Shown: positions 8,108 to 16,096 of the stretch, piece by piece
Position numbering within the stretch: position 1 is the stretch's first letter
Layout: every line of letters starts with the position of its first letter
DNA from: Actinoallomurus liliacearum
Lineage (GTDB): Bacteria; Actinomycetota; Actinomycetes; Streptosporangiales; Streptosporangiaceae
Direction of reading: 5' to 3'
Assembly: GCF_039542035.1 (NCBI RefSeq)
Contig: NZ_BAABHJ010000008.1
Coordinates: 62,001 to 126,000 of the forward strand
DNA: 64,000 nt
Program-made: the position numbers and the translations under genes
The notes under the pieces: model-generated
Databases searched by the model: none
What the model was told of the DNA's origin: nothing
What the model saw: only the letters and a program-made list of their open reading frames with translations

Positions 8108-8863
8108 TCACCGGGGCACGTTGCCCGCCGCGTCCTGCGTGACCACCAGCTGCGCGAGGGCCTTGAGCTGCGGACCGCCCTCACCCGGGCCCTGGCCGTT
8201 GTTGCCGCAGACGCGACTCTTCTCCTCGTCGGTCATGGGGCGCTCGCGGAACGCCACGTTGTGGCTGCCCGCGTCCTTGTCGTCGGTGACCGAGCCGCCG
8301 ACGTACCACTCATAGTGGGCCTCGCCGTTGTCAGAGGTCTTCACCCGGTCGCCGTAGTTGATCTGCCAGTGGCCGTTGACCTTCAGCATCTCGGTGGAGA
8401 GCTCCAGCCAGCCGACGTTGCCGGGCTGGATGTGGTGGGTGTCGCCGTTCCAGATCCACTGGCCCTTGTTCCAGACGTGGCCGTAGCTGGCCTCGACCCC
8501 GACCTCGAGGACGTCTTTGATCAGCGTGAGCTTGGGGCCGCCGCTGATCCCGAAGCTGTTGGACTCCTCGACGGTGTCGGTGATCTGGTACTGGTGGTCC
8601 TGCGCGGCGGTGGTGCAGTTCCAGGCGTACTCGTCGTTCGTCGGGACGTGGAAGTCCGACTGGAACGACTCCTGGCTCTCGGGGACGAAGACGCACCGGT
8701 CGGCCGTGTAGGGAACGGTCACGCCGGAGTTGGGGCAGGTGTCGAGCAGATCCCCCGTCACCGTGACCACCTTCGCGCTCGCCGGCCCGGCGGGGAGCAG
8801 CAGTCCGGCCCCGACCATCGCGGCTCCCGCGATCGCGGCCATTCCTGCGCGCACTCGGTTCAT
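8108..8863 (-). CDS. Secreted protein, possible beta-pore-forming (aerolysin-like) fold
   Basis: A 251-residue exported protein. ATG 8863 follows GAGGAGG by 7 nt; the frame is open upstream but no better start exists. A Sec signal (about 1-30) ends in PASAK. The mature part has early cysteines (DTCPNSG, ADRCVF), then TVEESNSFGISGG, EVGVEASYGHVW and later CGNNG. Alternating Ser/Thr/Val strands followed by VGVEASYG recall the membrane-inserting hairpin of aerolysin/ETX-type proteins, but similarity is by pattern only. It has its own terminator; a TATAAA at about 8898-8903 (minus strand) may be its -10. Confidence 0.55.
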   Translation of the reverse strand: MNRVRAGMAAIAGAAMVGAGLLLPAGPASAKVVTVTGDLLDTCPNSGVTVPYTADRCVFVPESQESFQSDFHVPTNDEYAWNCTTAAQDHQYQITDTVEESNSFGISGGPKLTLIKDVLEVGVEASYGHVWNKGQWIWNGDTHHIQPGNVGWLELSTEMLKVNGHWQINYGDRVKTSDNGEAHYEWYVGGSVTDDKDAGSHNVAFRERPMTDEEKSRVCGNNGQGPGEGGPQLKALAQLVVTQDAAGNVPR

Positions 8864-9021
8864 CGAATTCCTCCTCGATGATTTTCGCTGACACATCCTT
8901 TATAACCAGCGCGCGAGGAGATCGCTTTAGCTGCACCTTAAGATGCGCATAACGCTATTTGAGGGACGCACTTCCGAACCGGAAATTTAAGCCGCCCTAA
9001 TAAATGTCGACCGGACACAAA

Positions 9022-9054
9022 AAGAATGCCCCCGCCAGCGGCGGGGGCATTCTT
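9022..9054 (-). terminator. Intrinsic terminator of the PTS operon
   Basis: Perfect 15-bp arms AAGAATGCCCCCGCC / GGCGGGGGCATTCTT with an AGC loop, followed on the minus strand by TTTTTGTG. It lies just past the stop of the Enzyme I gene and is one of the few hairpins here with a T tract. Confidence 0.88.
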
Positions 9055-9063
9055 CCGGTCGGA

Positions 9064-10728
9064 TCAGGAGGACAGCACGGCGGCCCTGGCCGCGGCGGCG
9101 TCGTCGGCGTCGAGCACGCGACGGGCCAGTTCCTCGCACCGGGCGTGCTCGTACGCGGCGAGGCGGGCGCGCACGGCGGGCACGCTGCGCGCGCTCATCG
9201 ACAGCTTCGTCACGCCCAGGCCCACCAGAACCGGCGCCAGGGCCGGATCGGCGGCGGCCTCGCCGCACACCCCGACGGGTCTGCCGCTGCGCCGGCCCGC
9301 GTCCGCGCAGGCCGCGATGAGCCGCAGCAGCGCGGGTTGCCACGGGTCGAGCAGGTCGGCCATGGCGCCCGACTGCCGGTCGGCGGCGAGGGTGTACTGG
9401 CTGAGGTCGTTCGTCCCGATGCTGAGGAAGTCGGCGACCTGGAGGAGGCGCTCCGCCCGCAGCGCCGCGGCCGGCACCTCGACCATCACGCCCGCCGTGC
9501 GCAGGCCGTACGCACGGGCCCGCTCGACGAACTCGGCCGCCTCCACGGGCGTCGAGACCATGGGCGCCATGACCCATACGTCCGCGGTCGTCCGCTCGGC
9601 GGCCCGCGCGATGGCCTCGAGCTGGGTGTCGAGGATCTCGGGTTGGTCCCGGGCGACCCGCAGGCCGCGCACGCCGAGCGCCGGGTTCGGCTCCTCCGGG
9701 AGGCCGAGGAACGGCAGCGGCTTGTCGGCGCCGGCGTCGAGCGTCCGTACGACGACGGTGCCCTCGGGGAAGTGGCCGAACGCCTCGGCGTACGCGACGA
9801 CCTGCTCGTCCAGGCCGGGCGCGTCCTTGCGGTCCAGGAAGAGGAACTCGGTGCGGAACAGTCCCACTCCGGCGACCCCGTCGAGGTCCACTCCCCGCAG
9901 GTCTGCCGCGGACCCGATGTTGACCATGAGGTCGACGGGGTGGCCGTCCGCGGTCCGTCCGGGACCGCGCCCGGCGGCGAGCCGGGTGCGGTCCTCGGCC
10001 GCCCGCGCGCGCACGTCGGCGGCCTCGTCCGCGCCGACGCCCGCGCGGACCTGACCGCTCGTGCCGTCCACGGCCACCTCCGTGCCGTCCGGGACGTCGA
10101 GGATCCCGGCGCAGCCCACCACGGCGGGCAGGCCCAGCGCACGCGCGAGGATCGCGGTGTGGCTGGTCGGTCCGCCGCGCTCAGTGACCAGGGCGAGGAC
10201 GGTGCCCGTGTCGAGGCCGACCGTGTCGGCGGGCGCCAGGTCGTCGGCGACCAGGACGAACGGATGCCCCGGGGACGGCAAGCCCGGCATCGGCCGGCCG
10301 AGCGCCGCGGCGATCGCCCGGTTCGCGATGTCGTCCAGGTCGGCCGCGCGTTCGCCGAGGTACCCGCCGAGGGCGGCGAGCAGCTCGCGATGCCGGTCGA
10401 ACGTGGACCGCAGGGCGTGCGCGGCGTCCTCCCCGCTCCGTATCCGCTCCGCGACCCCCTCGCGCAGCGTGGGGTCGGCGGCGATCATCGCCTGGGCGGA
10501 CAGGATGTCCCGCGCCTCACCGTGAGCCGCGTCGGCGCGGGCCTGCAGGTCGGCCTCGGTGGCCTCCAGGGCCCGTACGGCCTCGGCGAGCTCACGCTCC
10601 GGATCGGCGACGGGGCGCGGTTCCGGCAGCGCGGGCGGGGGTGCCATCCGCGCCGCCGGCCCGGCGGCCAGGCCGGGACCGACCCCGATGCCGCTGAGGG
10701 TGCGCGGCGGGGCGTCGAGGTCAGGCAT
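9064..10728 (-). CDS. ptsI: PTS Enzyme I (phosphoenolpyruvate-protein phosphotransferase)
   Basis: A 554-residue cytoplasmic enzyme that takes phosphate from PEP onto a histidine and passes it to HPr. The active-site H190 is in GGPTSHTAILARALGLPAVV. The PEP-binding barrel shows FRTEFLFLDR, the signature IGTNDLSQYTLAADR (about 437-451) and the catalytic C488 in VGVCGEAA. Start ATG 10728 overlaps the HPr gene by 8 bp. Last gene of the PTS operon, followed by a strong terminator. Confidence 0.95.
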   Translation of the reverse strand: MPDLDAPPRTLSGIGVGPGLAAGPAARMAPPPALPEPRPVADPERELAEAVRALEATEADLQARADAAHGEARDILSAQAMIAADPTLREGVAERIRSGEDAAHALRSTFDRHRELLAALGGYLGERAADLDDIANRAIAAALGRPMPGLPSPGHPFVLVADDLAPADTVGLDTGTVLALVTERGGPTSHTAILARALGLPAVVGCAGILDVPDGTEVAVDGTSGQVRAGVGADEAADVRARAAEDRTRLAAGRGPGRTADGHPVDLMVNIGSAADLRGVDLDGVAGVGLFRTEFLFLDRKDAPGLDEQVVAYAEAFGHFPEGTVVVRTLDAGADKPLPFLGLPEEPNPALGVRGLRVARDQPEILDTQLEAIARAAERTTADVWVMAPMVSTPVEAAEFVERARAYGLRTAGVMVEVPAAALRAERLLQVADFLSIGTNDLSQYTLAADRQSGAMADLLDPWQPALLRLIAACADAGRRSGRPVGVCGEAAADPALAPVLVGLGVTKLSMSARSVPAVRARLAAYEHARCEELARRVLDADDAAAARAAVLSS

Positions 10729-11005
10729 CGGCCGCTTCCTCGGCGTCCAGGTCGCGGGCGAGCAGGGCGGCCAGGGCGTCGAGGGCGGCCTCGGCTCCCG
10801 GCCCGTCGGCCTCGAGGGTGACCTCGGTGCCGTGCCCGGCGCCGAGGGACAGCACCGCGAGCATGCTCGCGGCGGGCACGGCCCGGCCGTCCCCGACGCG
10901 GATGCGCACGGGCACCTCCTGGTCGGCGGCGGCCTTGACGAACAGGGCCGCGGGCCTCGCGTGCAGGCCGGAGCGTGCGGCGACGGCCACGGTACGTGTC
11001 GGCAT
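10721..11005 (-). CDS. ptsH: HPr phosphocarrier protein
   Basis: A 94-residue HPr. Phosphorylatable H15 is in RSGLHARPAA; the second signature region is around S48/S54 (VPAASMLAVLSLGA). ATG 11005 with GAGGGAG upstream was chosen over an in-frame ATG two codons earlier. It receives phosphate from Enzyme I and hands it to the EIIA at 12050. HPr and Enzyme I sitting in the same operon as a sugar-specific permease is common in actinobacteria with few PTS systems. Confidence 0.93.
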   Translation of the reverse strand: MPTRTVAVAARSGLHARPAALFVKAAADQEVPVRIRVGDGRAVPAASMLAVLSLGAGHGTEVTLEADGPGAEAALDALAALLARDLDAEEAADA

Positions 11006-11018
11006 GTCCACTCCCTCG

Positions 11019-12053
11019 TCAGGGCTCGATGGTGACCTTGATCGCGATGCCGCGGGACACGATGTCGATGCCTTCGAGGACGTCGGCCAGCGGCAGGTGA
11101 TGGGTGATCAGATCGGCGACGGGCACCGCGCCCGAGGCGATGAGATCCAGGGCGCGGGCGTTGTGGGCCGGGCTGGACCCGTTGGCGCCCACGATCGTCA
11201 GCTCCCGGTAGTGCACGAGGTTCGAGTCGCAGGAGATGACCGGGTTGTCCTTGGGCAGCCCGCCGAAGAAGCTGATCCGCCCCTGGCGCGCGGCCATCTG
11301 CAGCGCCGCCTCCTGCGCGGCGCCGGACGCGGCGGCGGTGATGATGACGTCGGCGCCCCGGCCGTTCGTCAGCTTCAGCACCTGGTCCACGACGTCCGTG
11401 CCGGTGAGCGCGGCGTCGGGGTGCACGCGCTCGGCCGACATGGCCAGCCGTTCGGCGTTGAGATCGACCAGGAAGACCCGCGCGGCCCCACGGGACCGGG
11501 CCAGCCGTACGTGCAGGCAGCCGATCGGCCCCGCGCCGATGACGACCACGTCGTCGCCCTCGCCGACGCGGGCGAGCTCCTGGCCGTTGAGCACGCAGGC
11601 GAGCGGCTCGGCGACCGACGCCTCGGCGAAGCCGACGCCGTCGGGGATGCGGTTCAGGCCGTCGACGGCGAGCACCTTGGCGGGCACGATCGTGTACTCG
11701 GCGAACCCGCCGTCGTAGTGGTAGCCCATCGACTCCTGGTTCGGGCACACGGTGCGGCGACCCCGGCGGCACTCCTCGCACTGCCCGCACGGGATCGCGG
11801 CGATCACCTGCACCCGGTCGCCCGGCGCCCAGTCGGTCACGCCGTCGCCGACCTCGACGACCTCACCGGCGATCTCGTGCCCCATGACGCGGGGCGGCCG
11901 GATGTGGTGGTGGCCGTGCTTGTAGATCTTGACGTCGGTGCCGCAGGTCGAGCAGTTGCGCACCCGGATCTTGACATCTCCAGGGCCCGGCGTCGGCTCG
12001 GGCGCCTCTTCCAGGCGGATGTCCCCGGGCGCGTGGAAACGGGCGACCTTCAC
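11019..12053 (-). CDS. Zinc-dependent polyol-type dehydrogenase (MDR family)
   Basis: A 344-residue medium-chain dehydrogenase of the sorbitol/threonine dehydrogenase type. Catalytic zinc ligands C37 (CSTCGTD) and H59-E60 (MGHE) are present; the structural zinc set is C89, C92, C95 and C103. The Rossmann motif VIGAGPIGCLH binds NAD(P). It overlaps the EIIA gene by 4 bp and precedes HPr by 13 nt, so it is a fixed part of the PTS operon. The likely substrate is the phosphorylated polyol delivered by the transporter; oxidation at C2 of mannitol 1-phosphate would give fructose 1-phosphate, matching the PfkB kinase. Arabitol- or other polyol-phosphate activity is an alternative. Confidence 0.85.
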   Translation of the reverse strand: MKVARFHAPGDIRLEEAPEPTPGPGDVKIRVRNCSTCGTDVKIYKHGHHHIRPPRVMGHEIAGEVVEVGDGVTDWAPGDRVQVIAAIPCGQCEECRRGRRTVCPNQESMGYHYDGGFAEYTIVPAKVLAVDGLNRIPDGVGFAEASVAEPLACVLNGQELARVGEGDDVVVIGAGPIGCLHVRLARSRGAARVFLVDLNAERLAMSAERVHPDAALTGTDVVDQVLKLTNGRGADVIITAAASGAAQEAALQMAARQGRISFFGGLPKDNPVISCDSNLVHYRELTIVGANGSSPAHNARALDLIASGAVPVADLITHHLPLADVLEGIDIVSRGIAIKVTIEP

Positions 12054-12496
12054 TGCGTAACCTCCTCTGCGTCCGGCTGCAGCAGCCGGAGCACCTCATC
12101 GACATCGGTGGTCTCCCGGAGGGCTCGTGCCTTGTCCGGGTCGAGCAGGATCTGGGCGAGCTCGGACAGCAGCCGGACGTGCCCGTCGCCCTTCGCGGCG
12201 ATGCCGACGCACAGGACGACGTGGTTGCCGTCCCAGTCGACCCCGCCGGGGAAGCGCAGGACGCACAGCGCGTCGTGGCGTACGGCGTCCTTGCCGGCGA
12301 GCGTGCCGTGCGGGATGGCCACGCCCTCGCCGACGTACGTCGAGATCGAACGCTCGCGTTCGACCATGGCCTCGACGTACGTGGCGTCGACGGCGCCCAC
12401 GTCGAGCAGCGTCCGCCCGCACTGGCGGATCGCGTCGTCGCGGTCGGCCGCCACCGCGTCGAGGCGTACGGCCGCGCGGTCGAGCAGGTCAGGCAC
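12050..12496 (-). CDS. PTS EIIA component, mannitol type
   Basis: A 148-residue EIIA of the fructose/mannitol (type 2) fold. ERERSISTYVGEGVAIPHGT is the mannitol-type signature, with phosphorylated H63. It accepts phosphate from HPr and passes it to EIIB. It overlaps EIIB by 8 bp and the dehydrogenase by 4 bp. In many bacteria EIIA is fused to EIICB; here all three are separate proteins. Confidence 0.92.
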   Translation of the reverse strand: MPDLLDRAAVRLDAVAADRDDAIRQCGRTLLDVGAVDATYVEAMVERERSISTYVGEGVAIPHGTLAGKDAVRHDALCVLRFPGGVDWDGNHVVLCVGIAAKGDGHVRLLSELAQILLDPDKARALRETTDVDEVLRLLQPDAEEVTQ

Positions 12497-12797
12497 TGAT
12501 CTCGCTCCCGTCCTTGATCGCCTTTACCAGGCGGGTCACCGCGGGGTCGCCGATGAACACCTGGAACGTGACGATCGGCTTGTCCGGGGCGCCGGCCTTC
12601 GCCCGCGCGCCGAGGCCGGCGTGACAGACCACGACGTCGGCGTCGGCGGGGATGGAGTTGACCGGGGTGTGCTCCACCTCGACCGAGTGCTTCTTCAGCT
12701 CGCGGCGGAGCTGGCTCGCGAGCATGACGCTGCTGCCCATGCCCGCGTCGCAGGCCACGACCAGCTTCTTGACGTCCTTGCCGTTCATCTCGGTCAT
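12489..12797 (-). CDS. PTS EIIB component, mannitol type
   Basis: A 102-residue EIIB. The phosphorylated cysteine C16 sits in VVACDAGMGSSVMLA, the P-loop of mannitol EIIB. The start is ATG 12797, whose ATGA overlaps the EIIC stop. The ORF is open far upstream but only in a shadow frame of EIIC. It transfers phosphate to the polyol bound by EIIC. Confidence 0.92.
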   Translation of the reverse strand: MTEMNGKDVKKLVVACDAGMGSSVMLASQLRRELKKHSVEVEHTPVNSIPADADVVVCHAGLGARAKAGAPDKPIVTFQVFIGDPAVTRLVKAIKDGSEISA

Positions 12798-13969
12798 GCT
12801 CCCTGGGGTTCGGGGTGGGTGGTGGGCCGCGCCGTCTCCTGCGGCACGTCTTCCGTGGCCGCGGCCGCGGCCCCGGATCCGGCCTCGGCTTCCGCTTCGG
12901 CCTCGGCCTCCGCCTCGGCGAAGCGGCCGAAGCCCAGGAGCGCCGAGCCGACGGCGAACGACACTCCCGCGGCGACCAGCACGCCCCCGAAGACGCCGAA
13001 CCAGGAGCCGGCGCCCTTCGGGGTCTCGGCCGCGTACGCGAAGATGCTGCCCGGCGACGGCGTGGCGACGAGGCCCGCGCCGGTGACCATGAACGTCCCG
13101 ATGCCCGCGGCGCCGCCGGCGATCGAGGCGAGGATCATCCGCGGCTTCATCAGGATGTACGGGAAGTAGATCTCGTGGATCCCGCCGAGGAACTGGATGA
13201 TGATCGCGGCGGGCACGCTGGGCCGCAGCGTCTTCGGGCCGAACAGCAGGTAGGCGACGAGCACGCCCAGGCCGGGTCCGGGGTTGGACTCCAGCATGAA
13301 CAGGATCGACTTGCCGTGTTCGGTCGCCTCCGCGACTCCGAGCGGGCCGAGCACGCCGTGGTTGACGGCGTTGTTGAGGAACAGCACCTTCGCGGGCTCG
13401 ATCAGCACGGACGCCAAGGGCAGCAGGTGGTGGTGGATCAGCCACTCCACACCGTGGCCGGCCACGGTGGTGACGTTGCGCACCACGGGGGCGACGCCCC
13501 AGACCCCGAACAGGGCCGCGGCGCCGCCGACGATCCCGGCGGTGAAGTTGTCCACCAGCATCTCGAAGCCGGCCCTGGTCCGCTCGGCGGTGAACTCGTC
13601 GACCTTCTTCAGGACGTACGCCGCGAGCGGGCCGAGGATCATCGCGCCGAGGAACATCGGGATCTTGGCGCCGACGACGACGCCGACGGTCGCGACCGCG
13701 CCCACCACGGCGCCGCGCTGGCCGTGCACCATCCGCCCGCCGGTGTAGCCGATGAGCACCGGGAGCAGCAGCGTGATGATCGGGTCTACCAGGGCCGCGA
13801 ACTGCTTGTCGGGCAGCCAGCCGGTCGGAATGAACAGCGCGGTGATCAGGCCCCAGGCGATGAAGGCCCCGATGTTCGGCATCACCATGCCGGCCAGGTG
13901 CCCGCCCAGGCGCTGAATCTGGGCCTTGACGCCGCTTCCGGTGACGGTGGGGGTGTACGCAGTGGCCAT
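12794..13969 (-). CDS. mtlA: PTS EIIC permease, mannitol type
   Basis: A 391-residue membrane permease. LFLNNAVNHGVL (197-208) and GGIHEIYFPY (262-271) are the substrate-region motifs of the mannitol EIIC family. It carries the polyol across the membrane while EIIB phosphorylates it. Unlike classical MtlA, no EIIB/EIIA domains are fused; after the last membrane helix comes a low-complexity tail with a run of Ala-Glu dipeptides (about 355-366) and an Ala/Pro/Thr-rich end. GGAGG precedes the start. Mannitol is the default substrate guess; related hexitols or pentitols are possible. Confidence 0.9.
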   Translation of the reverse strand: MATAYTPTVTGSGVKAQIQRLGGHLAGMVMPNIGAFIAWGLITALFIPTGWLPDKQFAALVDPIITLLLPVLIGYTGGRMVHGQRGAVVGAVATVGVVVGAKIPMFLGAMILGPLAAYVLKKVDEFTAERTRAGFEMLVDNFTAGIVGGAAALFGVWGVAPVVRNVTTVAGHGVEWLIHHHLLPLASVLIEPAKVLFLNNAVNHGVLGPLGVAEATEHGKSILFMLESNPGPGLGVLVAYLLFGPKTLRPSVPAAIIIQFLGGIHEIYFPYILMKPRMILASIAGGAAGIGTFMVTGAGLVATPSPGSIFAYAAETPKGAGSWFGVFGGVLVAAGVSFAVGSALLGFGRFAEAEAEAEAEAEAGSGAAAAATEDVPQETARPTTHPEPQGA

Positions 13970-14000
13970 CAGGGCCTCCTAGTTATCTGCGTGACGTGGT

Positions 14001-14951
14001 CTAGGCGATGAGCGACCGGCCGAGGTCCGGTCGCGTGTGGATGCGGACGATGTCGCGCCGGATGTCCTCCGGCCGTGGCATCCGGCTGGCGGGCAGGCCG
14101 ACCGCGGCGGCCCCCCATGCCAGCCCTTCGGCAAGTGCCGGAGCCCCCCGTGCTCCGCCCGCCAGGAATCCGGCGAGCAGCGCGTCGCCCGCGCCCACGG
14201 TGCTCCGCGGCTCGGCGACCGGCGCCTCGCCGATCGTGACTCCCTCCTCTTCGACCAGCACGGCGCCGTCCGCGCCGAGGCTCGCGAGCACGGTCCGGGC
14301 GCCGCGGTCCCGCAGTTCCTCCGCCGCCTCGATGACGTCGCCGACGCTGTCGACCGGACGTCCGACGGCCTCGGCCAGCTCCTCGCGGTTGGGTTTCACG
14401 AGGTCCGGACCGGCCTCGACGGCGGCCGGGAGCGCCGGACCGCTCGTGTCCACGGCGACCCGGATGCCGGCGGCGGTGAAGAACTCACACAACCGGGCGT
14501 AGATGTCGGTCGGCACGCCCGGCGGCAGGCTGCCGCAGGTCACGACCCAGCTCGCGCCCTCGACCTCGGCGAGAACCCGGTCGGCGACCGCGTCGAGTTC
14601 CTTACGAGACAGGGGTTCGCCCGGCTCGTTGAACTTCGTGACCAGGCCGTCGGGTTCGACGACCGTGATGTTGGAGCGAGTGCGGCCCGCGACCCGCACG
14701 GCACCCAGGCGTATCCCGTCGGCCTCCAACAGGTGGACGAGCTGGTCGCCGTCCGCCCCGCCGACCGTCACCACCGCGGCCGTCGGCACGTCGTTGGCCA
14801 GCAGCGCGCGGGAGACGTTCACCCCCTTGCCGCCCGGGTCGAGCCGCGCGGAGGTCGCACGGATCACCGTGCCCTGGGCGAGGCGGTCCACCTCGATCGT
14901 GCGGTCCAGGCTCGGGTTGAGCGTCAGCGTGACGATCACGTGTTGGTTCAC
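14001..14951 (-). CDS. PfkB-family sugar-phosphate kinase (1-phosphofructokinase-like)
   Basis: A 316-residue kinase of the FruK/LacC group, first gene of the operon. It starts LTLNPSLDRTIEV, with PGGKGVNVSRAL (substrate lid) and the catalytic base in VGAGDALLAGFLAGG. FruK makes fructose 1,6-bisphosphate from fructose 1-phosphate; LacC acts on tagatose 6-phosphate. The GTG at 14951 is reported; a GTG four codons later would give the more usual short FruK N-terminus. A 31-nt gap separates it from EIIC. Confidence 0.88.
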   Translation of the reverse strand: MNQHVIVTLTLNPSLDRTIEVDRLAQGTVIRATSARLDPGGKGVNVSRALLANDVPTAAVVTVGGADGDQLVHLLEADGIRLGAVRVAGRTRSNITVVEPDGLVTKFNEPGEPLSRKELDAVADRVLAEVEGASWVVTCGSLPPGVPTDIYARLCEFFTAAGIRVAVDTSGPALPAAVEAGPDLVKPNREELAEAVGRPVDSVGDVIEAAEELRDRGARTVLASLGADGAVLVEEEGVTIGEAPVAEPRSTVGAGDALLAGFLAGGARGAPALAEGLAWGAAAVGLPASRMPRPEDIRRDIVRIHTRPDLGRSLIA

Positions 14952-14955
14952 CGCC

Positions 14956-15005
14956 GTTTCGTCTGCGTTTCCATTTGTTTACGCCCACATGGGTGGCCGC
15001 GTCAA
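14956..15005 (-). promoter_or_regulatory. PTS operon promoter with DeoR-type operator candidate
   Basis: On the minus strand: TTGACG (15000-15005), an 18-bp spacer, TAAACA (14976-14981), then an A-rich stretch to 14956 with GTAAACAAA, GGAAAC and ACGAAAC. GTAAACAAA is identical to the element overlapping the -10 at 4870-4878. Repeated GAAAC/AAACAAA blocks are typical of DeoR/FruR operators (family knowledge). Confidence 0.5.
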
Positions 15006-15125
15006 GGGGTCAAACGGGCTTCTCCGGATCGCCGAAAAGACGGCCCCGGAGGGGGGCCGGACGCTGAATTGATGGCGTGAGCTGCGGGAATGTGACCCTA
15101 AGAGGGCATCGATCGGGGGATCGTC

Positions 15126-15407
15126 ATGGCCACGTACATGTTGCTTTCGAAGTGGACGGACCTCGGGCGGCGGGAGGCGGCGACGCTGCCGGACCGGGTC
15201 ACCGAGGTCACCAAGCACCTCGAGGAGATGGGCGGCAGGGTCCTGGGCTTCTACCTCACGATGGGGGAGTACGACCAGGTCGGGCTCATCGAAACACCCG
15301 ACGAGGAGGTCGCCGCCAGGTTCGCCGTGTTCATCGCCGGCCGGGGCTACGTCGTTTCCGAGACGCTGCGCTGCTTCTCCATGGACGAGATGCGCAGCCT
15401 GACCTGA
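15126..15407 (+). CDS. GYD-domain protein
   Basis: A 93-residue protein of the small alpha/beta GYD family, recognised by LLSKWTDLG near the start, the central MGGRVLGFYLTMGEYDQVGLIE and the C-terminal SMDEM. The family has a ferredoxin-like fold and no established function; its members often lie near metabolic regulators. The ATG follows GGGGGA by about 7 nt. It is divergent from the PTS operon and monocistronic, closed by a long hairpin. Confidence 0.8.
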   Translation: MATYMLLSKWTDLGRREAATLPDRVTEVTKHLEEMGGRVLGFYLTMGEYDQVGLIETPDEEVAARFAVFIAGRGYVVSETLRCFSMDEMRSLT

Positions 15408-15414
15408 GAGCCGG

Positions 15415-15452
15415 CCCGGTGGTCGGAGTGCCGTGGCACTCCGACCACCGGG
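15415..15452. terminator. Long bidirectional hairpin
   Basis: Perfect 18-bp arms CCCGGTGGTCGGAGTGCC / GGCACTCCGACCACCGGG lie between the convergent GYD and barstar-like genes. No T tract on either side. Confidence 0.65.
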
Positions 15453-15482
15453 CGGGTGTGGGACGGCATCCATGCCGTTCGG

Positions 15483-16022
15483 CTACCACATGTCCAAGGT
15501 GAACAGCAGATAAGGATCCGCTACTTCCACCTCTTGCTCGGGGCCCTCGAGTCCGTCCAGGAAGTCACGAGCCCGCGTCGAGGTGAGAGAGAAGACGAAA
15601 TGCTGGGCGATCGGGGAAATTCCGGTGGGTTCGCCGTCCGCGCCCAATTGCAGGTTGGCGCGCTCCGCCGCCTGCCCTAGAACGGATACCAGCGTGGGCA
15701 GATGACTCGCGTCCAGCAGCACGTCGGCGTCGTCGACCATCACCGCGACGGCGGTACGCCCATGTGATGGGCCGTGGAGATCGGCCAGGCAGTCGACGAG
15801 GGCGTCCCAGTTGTGGCCGTGGTAACTCGGGAAGCCGAGCCTGTGCGCGAACGCTCGGAACAGCCTTTCCGGCTCCATCAATTCCCGCGCGGGCAGATGG
15901 ACGACAAGCCCGTCCCGCTCCCGCAGGACGGCCAGTTGATCAGTCAGGAACCGGTCGTCCCGCGGGGCGAATATGACCCAGGGCGCCACCCGCTCGGTGA
16001 GCGTGAACAAGGGGCTCGTCAC
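15483..16022 (-). CDS. Barstar-family protein
   Basis: A 179-residue cytoplasmic protein. FAHRLGFPSYHGHNWDALVDCLADL (about 57-81) is the barstar core, which in true barstars binds and blocks a barnase-type ribonuclease. The protein is twice the length of Bacillus barstar, with an extra N-terminal region of about 35 residues and a C-terminal acidic part. No barnase-like partner lies nearby, so it may be an orphan immunity protein or a housekeeping relative. GTG start with AGGA 8 nt upstream; third gene of a leftward run after the M20 peptidase and NudC. Confidence 0.75.
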   Translation of the reverse strand: MTSPLFTLTERVAPWVIFAPRDDRFLTDQLAVLRERDGLVVHLPARELMEPERLFRAFAHRLGFPSYHGHNWDALVDCLADLHGPSHGRTAVAVMVDDADVLLDASHLPTLVSVLGQAAERANLQLGADGEPTGISPIAQHFVFSLTSTRARDFLDGLEGPEQEVEVADPYLLFTLDMW

Positions 16023-16096
16023 AAGAAGGTCCTACGTGGAAAGCGGCGAATCATCTGCCGACGCACACGCGGCACCGACGCCGGGGGCGGCGGGCG

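Noticed and set aside
10818..13169. A 783-codon plus-strand frame across the PTS genes
   Set aside because: Antisense to well-supported PTS genes with conserved motifs; shadow frame.
15483..16022. A barnase-barstar toxin system
   Set aside because: No barnase-like RNase gene adjoins; only a barstar-fold protein is present.
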